From DATMTS01 sp035564555 (GTDB lineage: Bacteria; Actinomycetota; Actinomycetes; Actinomycetales; Microbacteriaceae): a stretch of 64,000 bases of DNA. Location of the stretch: positions 1 to 64,000 of the forward strand of contig DATMTS010000065.1 of the NCBI GenBank assembly GCA_035564555.1, read 5' to 3'. Below the pieces are notes generated by a model. The model did not search any database and was not told the origin of the DNA. It saw only the letters and a list, made by a program, of their open reading frames with translations. Numbering within the stretch: the stretch's first letter is position 1; every line of letters begins with the position of its first letter. The position numbers and the translations under genes are program-made. Shown one piece after another: positions 16,508 to 25,047 of this stretch.

Positions 16508-17152
16508 ATGAGTCGCATGTCGGCGGGGCAGCGCCGCGAGGCGTTGGTGCAGGCGGCGTTGCGCGTCGTCGGCGAGCGCGGAGTCGCCTCGGCCACGACG
16601 AGGGCCATCGTCGCCGAGGCGGGGATGTCGCTGGCCAGCTTCCACTACGCGTTCACTTCACGCGACGAGTTGATGGCCGAGCTCGTCGATTTCGTCGTCG
16701 AGCGGCAGCAGCGCGCCCTCGCTCCGCTGCTCGCGCCGCACAGTGCGCCGCTCACGTTGCGTGAGGCGATCAGGGCCGGGCTGCAGCGGTACTTCGCGGT
16801 GCTGCGCGAGTTCCCGCAGCATGAGGCAGCCATGCTCGAACTCACCCAGTACGCTCTGCGCATGCCGGGGATGCGGCCGCTGGCCAGGGCGCAGTACGAC
16901 AGTTACCGCGCCCTGGCGTCATCCGCCCTCGCGGCGGCCTCGGAACTGAGCGGTGACGTCTGGATGCGACCCGTTCAGGAGGTCGCGCGCCAACTCGTCG
17001 TCCTGACCGACGGGCTGACGCTCGCATGGCTGGTCGACCACGATGACGAGGCGGCTGCGGCGACAATGGATTTCGCAGCCGACGCGATCGCCCGGCTCGC
17101 CGAACCCGCGCTCGTGCCGACCCGGCCGACGACGCACCCGATCGAACGATGA
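16508..17152 (+). CDS. TetR-family regulator of the MFS/PLP/flavoprotein cluster
   Basis: 214 residues. The N-terminal TetR helix-turn-helix is clear (REALVQAALRVVGERGVASA, then TTRAIVAEAGMSLASFHYAF), followed by a helical ligand domain (about 60-200) of the kind in TetR_C-type repressors. It is the first gene of an apparent four-gene operon; the transporter follows after 10 bp. The start could be ATG 16508 or ATG 16517, and neither has a good Shine-Dalgarno. An upstream in-frame stop at 16442-16444 limits any extension. Autoregulation through the dyad at 16383-16402 is likely. The ligand is probably the substrate of the downstream transporter and enzymes. Confidence 0.92.
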   Translation: MSRMSAGQRREALVQAALRVVGERGVASATTRAIVAEAGMSLASFHYAFTSRDELMAELVDFVVERQQRALAPLLAPHSAPLTLREAIRAGLQRYFAVLREFPQHEAAMLELTQYALRMPGMRPLARAQYDSYRALASSALAAASELSGDVWMRPVQEVARQLVVLTDGLTLAWLVDHDDEAAAATMDFAADAIARLAEPALVPTRPTTHPIER

Positions 17153-17162
17153 CGAGGATGTC

Positions 17163-18419
17163 ATGACGACTGAACAGACGGCGGAGGTCTTCGCCGAACC
17201 CACGCGGCGCGTCGGCGGCCGCTGGATCGCCTTCTTCGCCATCGCCTGGTTCGGCATCTGGATGGCGCAGCTCACGCCGATCCAACTGCTCCTGCCGACG
17301 CAGATCCAGCACACCCTGAAGACCACCGACTGGGTGCAGAACGTCGTGGTGTTCGGCATCATCTCCGGCATTTCCGGGCTGTGCGCGCTCATCGCGTTCC
17401 CGATCACCGGAGCACTCAGCGACCGCACGACGAGTCGGTTCGGACGACGCCGGCCGTGGATCGCTGCTGGAGCGCTGCTCTTCGCCCTCGCATTGCTCGT
17501 TCTCGGCATGCAGACGACGATGGCCGGAATCGGCGTCTTCTGGTGCCTGGCGATCGTTGGATTCTGCGTGCTGACCGCGGCGCTCACGGCGACCATCAGC
17601 GATCAGGTCCCCGTCGACCAGCGCGGTTACGTCTCCGGATGGCTCAGCGCTCCGCAGGCGATCGGCATCATCGTCGGACTCGTACTGGTGATGTTCGTGT
17701 TCACGGGCACGTTCCTCGGCTACGCGGCGATGGCCGTGCTGCTGCTCCTGCTCATCGGGCCGTTCCTGATGCTGCCGGATGCCGTACTGGCGCCGGCGCT
17801 CCGACCGCCCATGTCGATGCGCGGCATCCTGGAGAGCCTGTGGATCAGTCCGCGCGAGCATCCGGACTTCGGCTGGACGCTGCTGAGCCGTGTGCTGGTG
17901 AACTTCGGCAACGCCCTGGGCACCACACTTCTGCTGTACTTCCTCGAATTCGGCCTGCACGACAAGAGCGCCGAAGACGACCTGATCACGCTGACCCTGA
18001 TCTACATGGTGTTCGTGATCGTCGCGGCGCTCGCCTTCGGCAAGCTCTCCGACGTGCTCGGACGGCGCAAGTCGTTCGTGTTCGTCGCCTCGACGCTGCA
18101 GGCGATCGCGGCGCTGTTGCTCGCGTTCGTGCCGGACATCACCGCGACCATGATCGCGGCCGGGCTGCTCGGCCTCGGCTACGGATGCTTCCTCGCGGTG
18201 GATCAGGCGCTGGCCACCCAGGTTCTTCCCGACCCCGCCGCTCGCGGCAAAGACCTCGGCATCATGAACATCGCGACGGCCGTGCCGCAGGCGCTGGCGC
18301 CGTTGCTGGGAGCGGGCATGGTGTTCCTGGTCGGCGGCTTCGCCGGCCTGTTCGTGCTCGCCGGTGTATTCGCGTTCGCGGGGGCTCTGGCGGTGGCGCG
18401 GGTGCGTTCCGTGAAGTGA
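17163..18419 (+). CDS. MFS transporter, GPH-like
   Basis: 418 residues with about 12 membrane segments. The cytoplasmic loop ALSDRTTSRFGRRRPWI (near residue 83) is the motif of glycoside-pentoside-hexuronide (MFS_2/SLC45-like) sugar transporters rather than drug exporters, and GKLSDVLGRRKSF is its counterpart in the second half. Import of a sugar or sugar derivative is therefore more likely than efflux, though the direction cannot be proven. Its ATG lies 10 bp after the tetR stop with GAGGATGTC before it. It is co-transcribed with the downstream PLP enzyme and FAD oxidase. Confidence 0.85.
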   Translation: MTTEQTAEVFAEPTRRVGGRWIAFFAIAWFGIWMAQLTPIQLLLPTQIQHTLKTTDWVQNVVVFGIISGISGLCALIAFPITGALSDRTTSRFGRRRPWIAAGALLFALALLVLGMQTTMAGIGVFWCLAIVGFCVLTAALTATISDQVPVDQRGYVSGWLSAPQAIGIIVGLVLVMFVFTGTFLGYAAMAVLLLLLIGPFLMLPDAVLAPALRPPMSMRGILESLWISPREHPDFGWTLLSRVLVNFGNALGTTLLLYFLEFGLHDKSAEDDLITLTLIYMVFVIVAALAFGKLSDVLGRRKSFVFVASTLQAIAALLLAFVPDITATMIAAGLLGLGYGCFLAVDQALATQVLPDPAARGKDLGIMNIATAVPQALAPLLGAGMVFLVGGFAGLFVLAGVFAFAGALAVARVRSVK

Positions 18420-18479
18420 CGACCGATGAACGTCAACGCACGCCAGATGACAGAAGCACACGATCCCCGGAAGGACACG

Positions 18480-19739
18480 ATGAGCATCGACCTCTCCTGC
18501 GCCCCCCTCGCCGATCGCCGCACGTGGGAGGCCCCGGCCCGGTATTGGCCCGCTCTGGCGGAGGCGACGCGGCAGCTCGACACGCCGTTCGCCGTGATCC
18601 AACTCGACGCGTTGCGGTACAACGCGCACGACATGCTCGCCCGCGCCGCAGGCAAGCCCATCCGGATCGCCTCCAAGTCGGTTCGGGTGCGCGACGTGCT
18701 CGACGCCGTGCTGGCGCTGCCCGGCTATCGGGGCGTGCTCGCGTTCACCCTCGCCGAGGCGCTCTGGCTGGCGACCGGTGACGATCGTCACCCGGCGATC
18801 GAAGACGTCGTGGTCGGGTATCCGACGGCCGACCGGGCGGCGATCCGCACGTTGGCCGGTTCGCCGCAGCTCTGCAGCCGCGTCACACTGATGGTCGACT
18901 CGGTGGCGCAGCTCGAGCTGATCGACTCGGTGGTGGCGCCGGGTGAACGCGAAGACATCCGGGTCTGCCTCGAACTCGATGCGTCGTGGCAGAACCGGGC
19001 GCTGGGGCACGTCGGCGTCTGGCGGTCGCCCGTGCGCACGCCCGAGTCCGCTCGGGCCCTCGCCGAGCGCATCCTCGCGCGCGACGGTTTCACTCTGGTG
19101 GGCATGATGTCGTACGAGGCGCAGATCGCCGGTCAAGGCGATCGACCACCGGGCAACCCGGCTTGGGCGGCGACGGTGCGGTGGATGCAGAGATCGTCCA
19201 AGCAGGAACTCCTCGAGCGCCGCGCGGCCGCAGTCGCCGCCGTGCGCGACGTCACCAGCCTCGAGTTCGTGAACGGCGGAGGCACCGGCTCGCTCGAATT
19301 CACCTCCTCCGATCCATCGGTCACCGAGATCGCTGCAGGCAGCGGACTGCTGGGCGGTCACCTGTTCGATACGTACCGTTCGTTCCGTCCGGCGCCGGCG
19401 GCGGCGTTCGCGCTACAGGTCGTACGACGTCCGAACGACGTGACGGCCACGGTGCTCGGGGGAGGATGGGTGGCATCCGGCCCGCCGGGAGCCGATCGGA
19501 TGCCGCAGGTAGCGTGGCCGACCGGGCTCGCCATGGTGCCGCGCGAGATGGCAGGCGAGGTCCAGACTCCGTTGACCGGCGATGCGGCACGCGGCCTTCG
19601 CGTGGGCGACACGGTGTGGTTCCGGCACACCAAATCGGGCGAGCTCAGCGAGCACGTGAACGCTTTCGCGCTGGTCGACGACGGTGGCATCGTCGGGGAA
19701 TCGCGCACGTACCGCGGCGAGGCGAAGGCGTTCCTGTGA
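18480..19739 (+). CDS. D-threonine-aldolase/alanine-racemase-like PLP enzyme
   Basis: 419 residues of the fold-type III family annotated as amino acid deaminase/aldolase. The N-terminal alanine-racemase barrel contains AVIQLDALRYNAHDMLARAA and the expected PLP lysine in PIRIASKSVRVRDVL (about residue 61). ELDASWQNRALGHVGVWRSP and SLEFVNGGGTGSLEFTSSDP (phosphate-binding glycines) follow. The C-terminal domain is of the D-serine-dehydratase-like type, with HTKSGELSEHVNAFALV offering candidate metal ligands. ATG 18480 is chosen over an upstream ATG because GGAAGGACACG precedes it. The stop overlaps the next start (GTGA), so it is translationally coupled to the FAD oxidase. The substrate is unknown; a beta-hydroxy-D-amino acid is the family expectation. 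Confidence 0.85.
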   Translation: MSIDLSCAPLADRRTWEAPARYWPALAEATRQLDTPFAVIQLDALRYNAHDMLARAAGKPIRIASKSVRVRDVLDAVLALPGYRGVLAFTLAEALWLATGDDRHPAIEDVVVGYPTADRAAIRTLAGSPQLCSRVTLMVDSVAQLELIDSVVAPGEREDIRVCLELDASWQNRALGHVGVWRSPVRTPESARALAERILARDGFTLVGMMSYEAQIAGQGDRPPGNPAWAATVRWMQRSSKQELLERRAAAVAAVRDVTSLEFVNGGGTGSLEFTSSDPSVTEIAAGSGLLGGHLFDTYRSFRPAPAAAFALQVVRRPNDVTATVLGGGWVASGPPGADRMPQVAWPTGLAMVPREMAGEVQTPLTGDAARGLRVGDTVWFRHTKSGELSEHVNAFALVDDGGIVGESRTYRGEAKAFL

Positions 19740-21049
19740 CGGCGACCGGAGCCCTGTGGCGCAACTGGGGCCGCAGTGTGGCGATCACTCCGATGCGGGT
19801 GGAGCGGCCGGCGGACGCCGCCGCCGTCCAGCGTGCGGTGATCGCCGCATCCAGCCACGGATTGACCGTCAAGGCGGTCGGCGCCGGGCACAGCTTCTCG
19901 CCCATCGCCCTGGCGCCCGACGTGCAACTCGACCTCGAGCGGCTCACCGGGATCGTCGAGGTCGACCGCGAGCAAGGTCGCGTGCGGCTGCGCGCCGGAA
20001 CCCGCCTGCACCGCCTGCCGCACCTGCTCGCCCCGTACGGCCTCGCGCTGGAGAACCTGGGCGACATCGACCGGCAGACGCTCGCGGGCGCGACCTCGAC
20101 CGGCACGCACGGAACCGGCGGCCGTTTCGGCGGGCTCGCCACGCAGATCGTCGCCCTCACCCTGGTGAGCGGCGATGGCGAGCTGCTGACGATCAACGAG
20201 ACCGAGAACGCGGAACTGCTGCCCGCAGCGCGCCTCGGTCTCGGCGCGCTCGGCGTTCTGGTCGACATCACGCTGCAGTGCGTGCCGGCGTTCGTGCTGC
20301 ACGCGCTCGAGCGGCCCGAACCGCTCGAACAGGTCATCGACGCGTACCTTCAGCGATCCGCGACGGAGGATCATTTCGAGTTCTACTGGTTTCCGCACAC
20401 CGCAACGGCGTTGACGAAGACGAACACCCGGCTGCCGGCCGATGCCGAGCGGCATCCGCTCAGCGCGGCCGGCAGGTGGGTCGATGACGAGCTACTGGCC
20501 AACGGGGTCTACCGGCTGGTGTGCGCGGCAGGCACCGCTGCGGGCGGCGTGATCCCGCCGTTCAGTCGGCTCGCCCAGCGGCTGACCGGGAACCGAGAGT
20601 TCACCGACGACTCGCATCGCGTCTTCGTCAGCAATCGCGGCGTGCGGTTCCGTGAGATGGAGTACGCCCTGCCTCGGGCCGCAGTGCCGGAGGCGTTGCG
20701 CGCCGTGCGGGCACTCATCGATGCGCGCGGGTGGCGCATCTCCTTCCCGGTGGAGGTGCGCTCAGCGGCGGCGGACGACAACTGGATGTCGACGGCCTAT
20801 GGTCGCCAGACCGGCTACATCGCGGTGCACCGTTATCACCGTGAGGATCCGACCGAGTACTTCGCCGCGGTCGAGAGCATCATGCTCGAGCACGACGGCC
20901 GCCCGCACTGGGGCAAGATGCACTCCCGCTCCGCCGCGGGTCTGCGATCCGCCTATCCGCGGTTCGACGACTTCATTGCAGCACGCGATCGGCTCGACCC
21001 GAACCGGGTGTTCGCCAACCCGTATCTGACAACGGTGCTCGGCGCGTGA
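19736..21049 (+). CDS. FAD-linked aldonolactone-oxidase-type flavoprotein
   Basis: 437 residues of the vanillyl-alcohol-oxidase superfamily, closest in pattern to D-arabinono-1,4-lactone/L-gulono-1,4-lactone oxidases. The FAD-binding module is clear: VKAVGAGHSFSPIALAPDVQ near residues 43-62, where the His is the usual site of covalent FAD attachment, then NLGDIDRQTLAGATSTGTHG. The C-terminal ALO domain contains HWGKMHSRSAAGLRSAYPRF and ends DRLDPNRVFANPYL. The start is GTG 19736, overlapping the preceding stop by 3 nt. It is the last gene of the TetR-led operon. The oxidised substrate is unknown; with a GPH-like transporter nearby, a sugar acid, lactone or polyol is a reasonable guess. Confidence 0.88.
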   Translation: MTATGALWRNWGRSVAITPMRVERPADAAAVQRAVIAASSHGLTVKAVGAGHSFSPIALAPDVQLDLERLTGIVEVDREQGRVRLRAGTRLHRLPHLLAPYGLALENLGDIDRQTLAGATSTGTHGTGGRFGGLATQIVALTLVSGDGELLTINETENAELLPAARLGLGALGVLVDITLQCVPAFVLHALERPEPLEQVIDAYLQRSATEDHFEFYWFPHTATALTKTNTRLPADAERHPLSAAGRWVDDELLANGVYRLVCAAGTAAGGVIPPFSRLAQRLTGNREFTDDSHRVFVSNRGVRFREMEYALPRAAVPEALRAVRALIDARGWRISFPVEVRSAAADDNWMSTAYGRQTGYIAVHRYHREDPTEYFAAVESIMLEHDGRPHWGKMHSRSAAGLRSAYPRFDDFIAARDRLDPNRVFANPYLTTVLGA

Positions 21050-21052
21050 CCC

Positions 21053-21787
21053 TCAGGGCGTGCGCCGGCGCAGCGTGATCGACCCGACGACGACTGCGCC
21101 GACGACCCAGGCGCCGACGATCGCGATCTGTCCCCACACCCACCCGGCGTCGTGCGTGTCACGGGCGACGGCGTTCAGCGCGTCGATCGCATGGGACAAC
21201 GGCAGCCAGTCGCCGATCACCCGCAACACGTCGGGCATCTGATCGCGGGGCACGAAGATGCCTCCCAGCAGCACCTGGGGGAACAGCAGCGCGGGCATGA
21301 ACTGCACGACCTGGAACTCGGTGCGCGCGAAAGCACTCGCCAGCAGCCCGAACGTGGTGCCGAGCAGAGCGTCGGCGATCGCCACCGCGAACAGCAACCA
21401 GACAGAGCCTGAGATGTCCAACCCGCAGACCCAGACGGCCCACGCGACCGCGATGGCCGTCTGCAGGACCGAGAGCATCCCGAACGCCAGCGCGTAACCG
21501 ACGATGAAGTCGCCCTTGCCCAGCGGCATGGACAGCAGTCGTTCGAGCGTTCCCGTGCGCCGTTCGCGCAGCGTCGTGATGCTCGTGACCAGGAACATCA
21601 CGATGAACGGGAACAGCGCGATCATCGCGGGGCCGATCAGTCGGAACACCGGCGTGTCCGTGAAGATCCAGGCGATGAGCCCGATGAGCAGGCTCGGCAC
21701 CAGCAGCAGCAGCGCGATGGTGCGCGGATCGTGCCGCACCTGCAGCAGCACGCGTGCGGTGGTGGCGAGGGTGCGTGAGGGCGTCAT
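21053..21787 (-). CDS. ABC-2 type exporter permease
   Basis: 244 residues, about six membrane segments. It carries the ABC-2 permease pattern: a conserved cytoplasmic segment TTLRERRTGTLERLLSMPLG near residue 72-91, then FAVAIADALLGTTFGLLASA and LLFPQVLLGGIFVPRDQMPD, as in DrrB/NodJ-like proteins. The start overlaps the end of the ATPase gene (ATGA), so the two form one exporter. The lead tetR of the same strand probably controls it. Drug, lipid or polysaccharide export are all possible; nothing here shows the substrate. Confidence 0.92.
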   Translation of the reverse strand: MTPSRTLATTARVLLQVRHDPRTIALLLLVPSLLIGLIAWIFTDTPVFRLIGPAMIALFPFIVMFLVTSITTLRERRTGTLERLLSMPLGKGDFIVGYALAFGMLSVLQTAIAVAWAVWVCGLDISGSVWLLFAVAIADALLGTTFGLLASAFARTEFQVVQFMPALLFPQVLLGGIFVPRDQMPDVLRVIGDWLPLSHAIDALNAVARDTHDAGWVWGQIAIVGAWVVGAVVVGSITLRRRTP

Positions 21788-22572
21788 CGCGGCTCCTGAG
21801 CATCACGGTGCCGCGGATGCCCGGGCTCACCGTCATCGTGACGCTGCGGCTCGGACCGACTCTCGCCGCGGATCAGCGCCAGGAAGGCATCCTCGGCATC
21901 CGAGGTTCCCGTCGCGCGCAACAGCCCGTCGAGGGTGTCGTCGGCAAGCAGTTCTCCGTCGCGCATCAGCAGCAGCCGGTCGCAGCGGGTGGCCTCGTCC
22001 ATCACGTGCGAGGAGACGAGCAGGCTCGTCCCGGCATCCGCCAGCTCATGGAACAACGTCCAGAGCTGCACGCGCAGCACAGGGTCGAGCCCGACGGTCG
22101 GCTCGTCCAGCACGAGGATGTCGGGGGAGCCCAGCAGAGCGGCAGCGAGCGAGACACGGTTGCGCTCACCGCCGGAGAGGTCCGCGACGAGCTGGGTCGC
22201 CGTGCCCGCCAGATCGGTCAGCTCGATCACCCGGTCGACGTCGTCGTGCGGCGCACCCAGCACGCTTCTGAAGTAGGCGAGGTTCTCGCGCACCGTGAGG
22301 TCGTCGTAGACGCTCGCGGCCTGCGTCACGTATCCGATCCGGTTGCGCAGCCGACGGCTTCCGGCCGCGTCGCCGAGCACCGTCACCCGACCGGAGGTCA
22401 CGCGCTGCACGCCGACGATCACGCGCATCAGCGTCGTCTTGCCGCTGCCGCTCGGGCCCAGCAGCCCGACGACCCGGCCGCGCGGTACAGTCAGGCTCAG
22501 TCCGTGCAGCACGCGGTGCTTGCCGCGCTTGACATGCAGGTCGGCGATCTCGATCGCCCCTGAATTCACCAT
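21784..22572 (-). CDS. ABC exporter ATP-binding protein
   Basis: 262 residues. Complete nucleotide-binding domain: Walker A GPSGSGKTTL (near residue 39), Q-loop YVTQAASVYDDLT, signature LSGGERNRVSLA, Walker B ILVLDEPTVGLDP and switch SSHVMDEATR. This is the DrrA/CcmA-like family that pairs with ABC-2 permeases. A hydrophilic, His/Asp/Arg-rich C-terminal tail (about 230-262) is unlike the core and may be disordered. The ATG (22570-22572) lies inside a dyad that could be the operator of the neighbouring TetR protein. Confidence 0.95.
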   Translation of the reverse strand: MVNSGAIEIADLHVKRGKHRVLHGLSLTVPRGRVVGLLGPSGSGKTTLMRVIVGVQRVTSGRVTVLGDAAGSRRLRNRIGYVTQAASVYDDLTVRENLAYFRSVLGAPHDDVDRVIELTDLAGTATQLVADLSGGERNRVSLAAALLGSPDILVLDEPTVGLDPVLRVQLWTLFHELADAGTSLLVSSHVMDEATRCDRLLLMRDGELLADDTLDGLLRATGTSDAEDAFLALIRGESRSEPQRHDDGEPGHPRHRDAQEPR

Positions 22573-22582
22573 GTGTTGAATT
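22563..22582. promoter_or_regulatory. Dyad covering the ABC ATPase start, candidate TetR operator
   Basis: AATTCA-N8-TGAATT, perfect 6-bp arms, is A/T-rich in a GC-rich setting. It is centred on the ATG of the ATPase gene and overlaps a plausible minus-strand -10 (TAATTC). It could be the binding site of the TetR encoded 24 bp upstream. Confidence 0.45.
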
Positions 22583-22605
22583 ATTCGCCGCCGACCTCGG
22601 CCATG

Positions 22606-23262
22606 TCAACGGGCGTCGCCGGGCGCGGGCTGCGATCCGTAGCCGACCAGGTGCCACTGGATGACCGGCGCGACGCGTGCCACCAGCTCGTCGACGTCGG
22701 CCTTCGCCACCGGATCGAGCTCGAGCACGAACCGCACGGTGATGAACCCGATCACCTGGCTGGCGGCGAGAGCGGCGCGCAGTTCGGCATCGGGGGTGCG
22801 GATGCCGTGGGCGAGGCGGAGGAACACCTCGCGCACCAGGAATTCACGCAGCAGCGCGCCGCCGGCGGCCTGCCCGAAGACGGTGCGGATCATCGCGATG
22901 GCGCGCTTGCGCACCTTCGCGTCGCTCAACTGATCGAGCAGGAATCGCACGACGTTCTCGCCCACTTCGTCGCGCGGACCGGCCAGGATCGTCTCGATCA
23001 TCCGATCCGGGCGGATCGGCGCGTCGATGATCGCGGCGAACAAGTCGGCCTTGTCGGCGAAGTAGTGATACACCAGCGAAGGATCGACCGCGGCGCGTCG
23101 CGCGATGGCCCGCACCGTGGCGCCGTCGTATCCGTGCTGGGCGAATTCGTCGGCGGCGGCGCGCACGATGCCGGCTCGGGCATCCGCCCGCCGGGAGCCC
23201 GCCTTCGGCCGACCGCGCCTTCGCTTCCCGGCGGCGGGGCCCGAAAACTCCTCTGCCTGCAC
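22606..23262 (-). CDS. TetR-family regulator of the ABC exporter
   Basis: 218 residues. After a Lys/Arg-rich lead (KRRRGRPKAGSRRADARAGI), the TetR DNA-binding domain reads RAAADEFAQHGYDGATVRAI then ARRAAVDPSLVYHYFADKAD, and a TetR_C-type helical domain follows. GTG 23262 is chosen because it lies 7 nt after TAAGCT, the leaderless spacing seen throughout; longer open extensions upstream are antisense to lemA. It heads an operon with the ABC ATPase and permease. Basic RGRPK segments ahead of the HTH are common in this subfamily. Confidence 0.92.
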   Translation of the reverse strand: MQAEEFSGPAAGKRRRGRPKAGSRRADARAGIVRAAADEFAQHGYDGATVRAIARRAAVDPSLVYHYFADKADLFAAIIDAPIRPDRMIETILAGPRDEVGENVVRFLLDQLSDAKVRKRAIAMIRTVFGQAAGGALLREFLVREVFLRLAHGIRTPDAELRAALAASQVIGFITVRFVLELDPVAKADVDELVARVAPVIQWHLVGYGSQPAPGDAR

Positions 23263-23269
23263 GCCGCGT

Positions 23270-23275
23270 AGCTTA
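23270..23275 (-). promoter_or_regulatory. -10 element (TAAGCT) of leaderless tetR
   Basis: On the minus strand TAAGCT is followed by 7 nt and then GTG 23262, with no ribosome-binding site. Confidence 0.5.
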
Positions 23276-23403
23276 CTCGTGCACGTACCCCGACGAGTTG
23301 CTTCGAGACTCATGGGAACCGCCGGGGAGCCCACCATGCCGCCGGTAGGATGACAGGGTGTCCGTCGTGGCACGGCCTCAGAGAACCAAGGAGTTCCCCG
23401 CCA

Positions 23404-23970
23404 ATGGAATGGCTCATCCCCGTCATCGTCGTCGTCGTGATCGTCGTGATCATCGGGATCTACTTCTGGGCGACCTACAACTCCCTGGTCACCCTGAATG
23501 TGCGCGTCGACGAGGCCTGGAGCGACATCACCGTGCAACTCAAGCGCCGTGCCGATCTCATCCCGAACCTGATCGAGACGGTCAAGGGTTATGCCACGCA
23601 CGAGAAGACCGTCTTCGAAGACGTCACCAAAGCGCGCGCCGAGACGCTCTCCGCGCAAGGCCCTGGCGAGGCATCCGTTGCCGAGAACCACCTGCAGTCG
23701 GCCCTGAAGAGCATCTTCGCGGTCGCCGAGGCGTATCCGCAGTTGCAGGCGAGCCAGAACTTCCTGCGCCTGCAGTCCGACCTGGTCGACACCGAAGACA
23801 AGATCCAGGCCTCACGCCGCTTCTACAACGGCGGCGTGCGCGAGCTGAACACGAAGATCAAGGTGTTCCCCAACAACCTCTTCGCAAAGCGGCTCGGCTT
23901 CGGCGCACGAGAGTTCTTCGAAGTGGCCGACGTCGTGGCGATCGCCGAACCGCCTCGCGTGCAGTTCTGA
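23404..23970 (+). CDS. LemA family membrane protein
   Basis: 188 residues. One N-terminal membrane segment (about 4-24, IPVIVVVVIVVIIGIYFWAT) with the short extracytoplasmic N-terminus typical of LemA, then long helices with the family signatures NSLVTLNVRVDEAWSDITVQ, KRRADLIPNLIETVKGY, and NFLRLQSDLVDTEDKIQASR and RRFYNGGVRELNTKIKVFPN. ATG 23404 is supported by AAGGAG about 8 nt upstream. A candidate -10 TAGGAT lies at 23346-23351. LemA genes commonly sit beside HtpX-type proteases, as here; the molecular role of the pair is not settled, with membrane quality control the leading idea. Confidence 0.95.
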   Translation: MEWLIPVIVVVVIVVIIGIYFWATYNSLVTLNVRVDEAWSDITVQLKRRADLIPNLIETVKGYATHEKTVFEDVTKARAETLSAQGPGEASVAENHLQSALKSIFAVAEAYPQLQASQNFLRLQSDLVDTEDKIQASRRFYNGGVRELNTKIKVFPNNLFAKRLGFGAREFFEVADVVAIAEPPRVQF

Positions 23971-24002
23971 TCGACGACTGACCCGAGCTCGACACACACC
24001 CG

Positions 24003-24905
24003 ATGTACAGGGCAATAGCGCAGAACAAGCGCAACACCGTTTTCATCATCCTGTTCTTCCTGATCATCATCGGCGCGCTGGGATGGCTCGCCAGCGCCAT
24101 CTACGGCAACTCCGCGATCGTGATCGTCACGCTGGTGATCGCGACACTGTATGCCGTCATCCAGTACTTCTCGGCGGGTGCACAGGCCGTAGCGGTGTCG
24201 GGTGCCAGGCAGATCCAGAAGGCAGACAACCCGCGGTTGTGGAACGTGGTCGAGAACCTGACGATCGCGACGGGCACGCCGATGCCGAAGGTGTACGTGG
24301 TCGATGACCCAGCCCCGAACGCGTTCGCGACGGGCCGCGACCCGCAGCACGCGGTGGTCGCCGCCACCACGGGTCTGCTGGAGATCATGGACGACCCGGA
24401 ACTCGAGGCGGTGATGGCGCACGAACTCGGCCACGTGCGCAATTACGACATCCGCGTCTCGATGATCGTGTTCGGATTGACGCTGGCTGTCGGATTCATC
24501 GCCGACATGTTCCTTCGCATGGCGTTCTTCGGCGGTCTCGGCGGCGGCCGCAACAACAACAACAACGGCGGCGGGGGCGGCAACCCGGTCATCATCGTGT
24601 TCGGCCTCGTCGCGATGATCATCGCCCCGCTGGTGGCGACGCTCGTGCAGATGGCCATCTCACGACAGCGGGAGTACCTCGCGGATGCCACCAGCGCCAT
24701 GACCACCCGGCATCCGGATGCCCTCGTGCGCGCGCTCGAGAAGCTGGAGGCCTACGGTCGCCCGATGCGCAGGCAGAACTCCTCGATGGCGCACCTGTGG
24801 ATCTCGAATCCATTGAAACCGAGTCTGATGGGCCGGCTGTTCAGCACGCACCCGCCGCTGGAAGACCGCATCGCGCGTCTGCAGAAGATGGGCAGCACCT
24901 TCTAG
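24003..24905 (+). CDS. htpX: HtpX-like membrane zinc metalloprotease
   Basis: 300 residues, M48 family. Two N-terminal membrane segments (about 12-55), the zinc site HELGH at residues 140-144, two more membrane segments, and the third ligand in ISRQREYLADATSAMTTRHP. It cleaves misfolded membrane proteins. DDPAPNAFATGRDPQHAVV and STHPPLEDRIARLQ are family hallmarks. Between segments 3 and 4 there is a run of five Asn flanked by Gly (about 180-195), a flexible low-complexity insertion. It follows lemA by 32 bp on the same strand and is probably co-transcribed. Confidence 0.96.
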   Translation: MYRAIAQNKRNTVFIILFFLIIIGALGWLASAIYGNSAIVIVTLVIATLYAVIQYFSAGAQAVAVSGARQIQKADNPRLWNVVENLTIATGTPMPKVYVVDDPAPNAFATGRDPQHAVVAATTGLLEIMDDPELEAVMAHELGHVRNYDIRVSMIVFGLTLAVGFIADMFLRMAFFGGLGGGRNNNNNGGGGGNPVIIVFGLVAMIIAPLVATLVQMAISRQREYLADATSAMTTRHPDALVRALEKLEAYGRPMRRQNSSMAHLWISNPLKPSLMGRLFSTHPPLEDRIARLQKMGSTF

Positions 24906-25047
24906 CATCCGCTGTCGCGCGGCGCGCGGGAAGACGCTTGACGAGCACTGCCGTCCAGTGGAATGTTTGTGCTGTCCATCTCGGCACCGTCGTCGACCAC
25001 TCGGCAGCGGTGCTGAGTTCGTCAGCACCGCATTCGAGGAGACGCCG

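Noticed and set aside
16264..23300. A genomic island inserted at the tRNA gene
   Set aside because: I found no integrase, no direct repeat of the tRNA 3' end downstream and no change in base composition across 16.4-23.3 kb.
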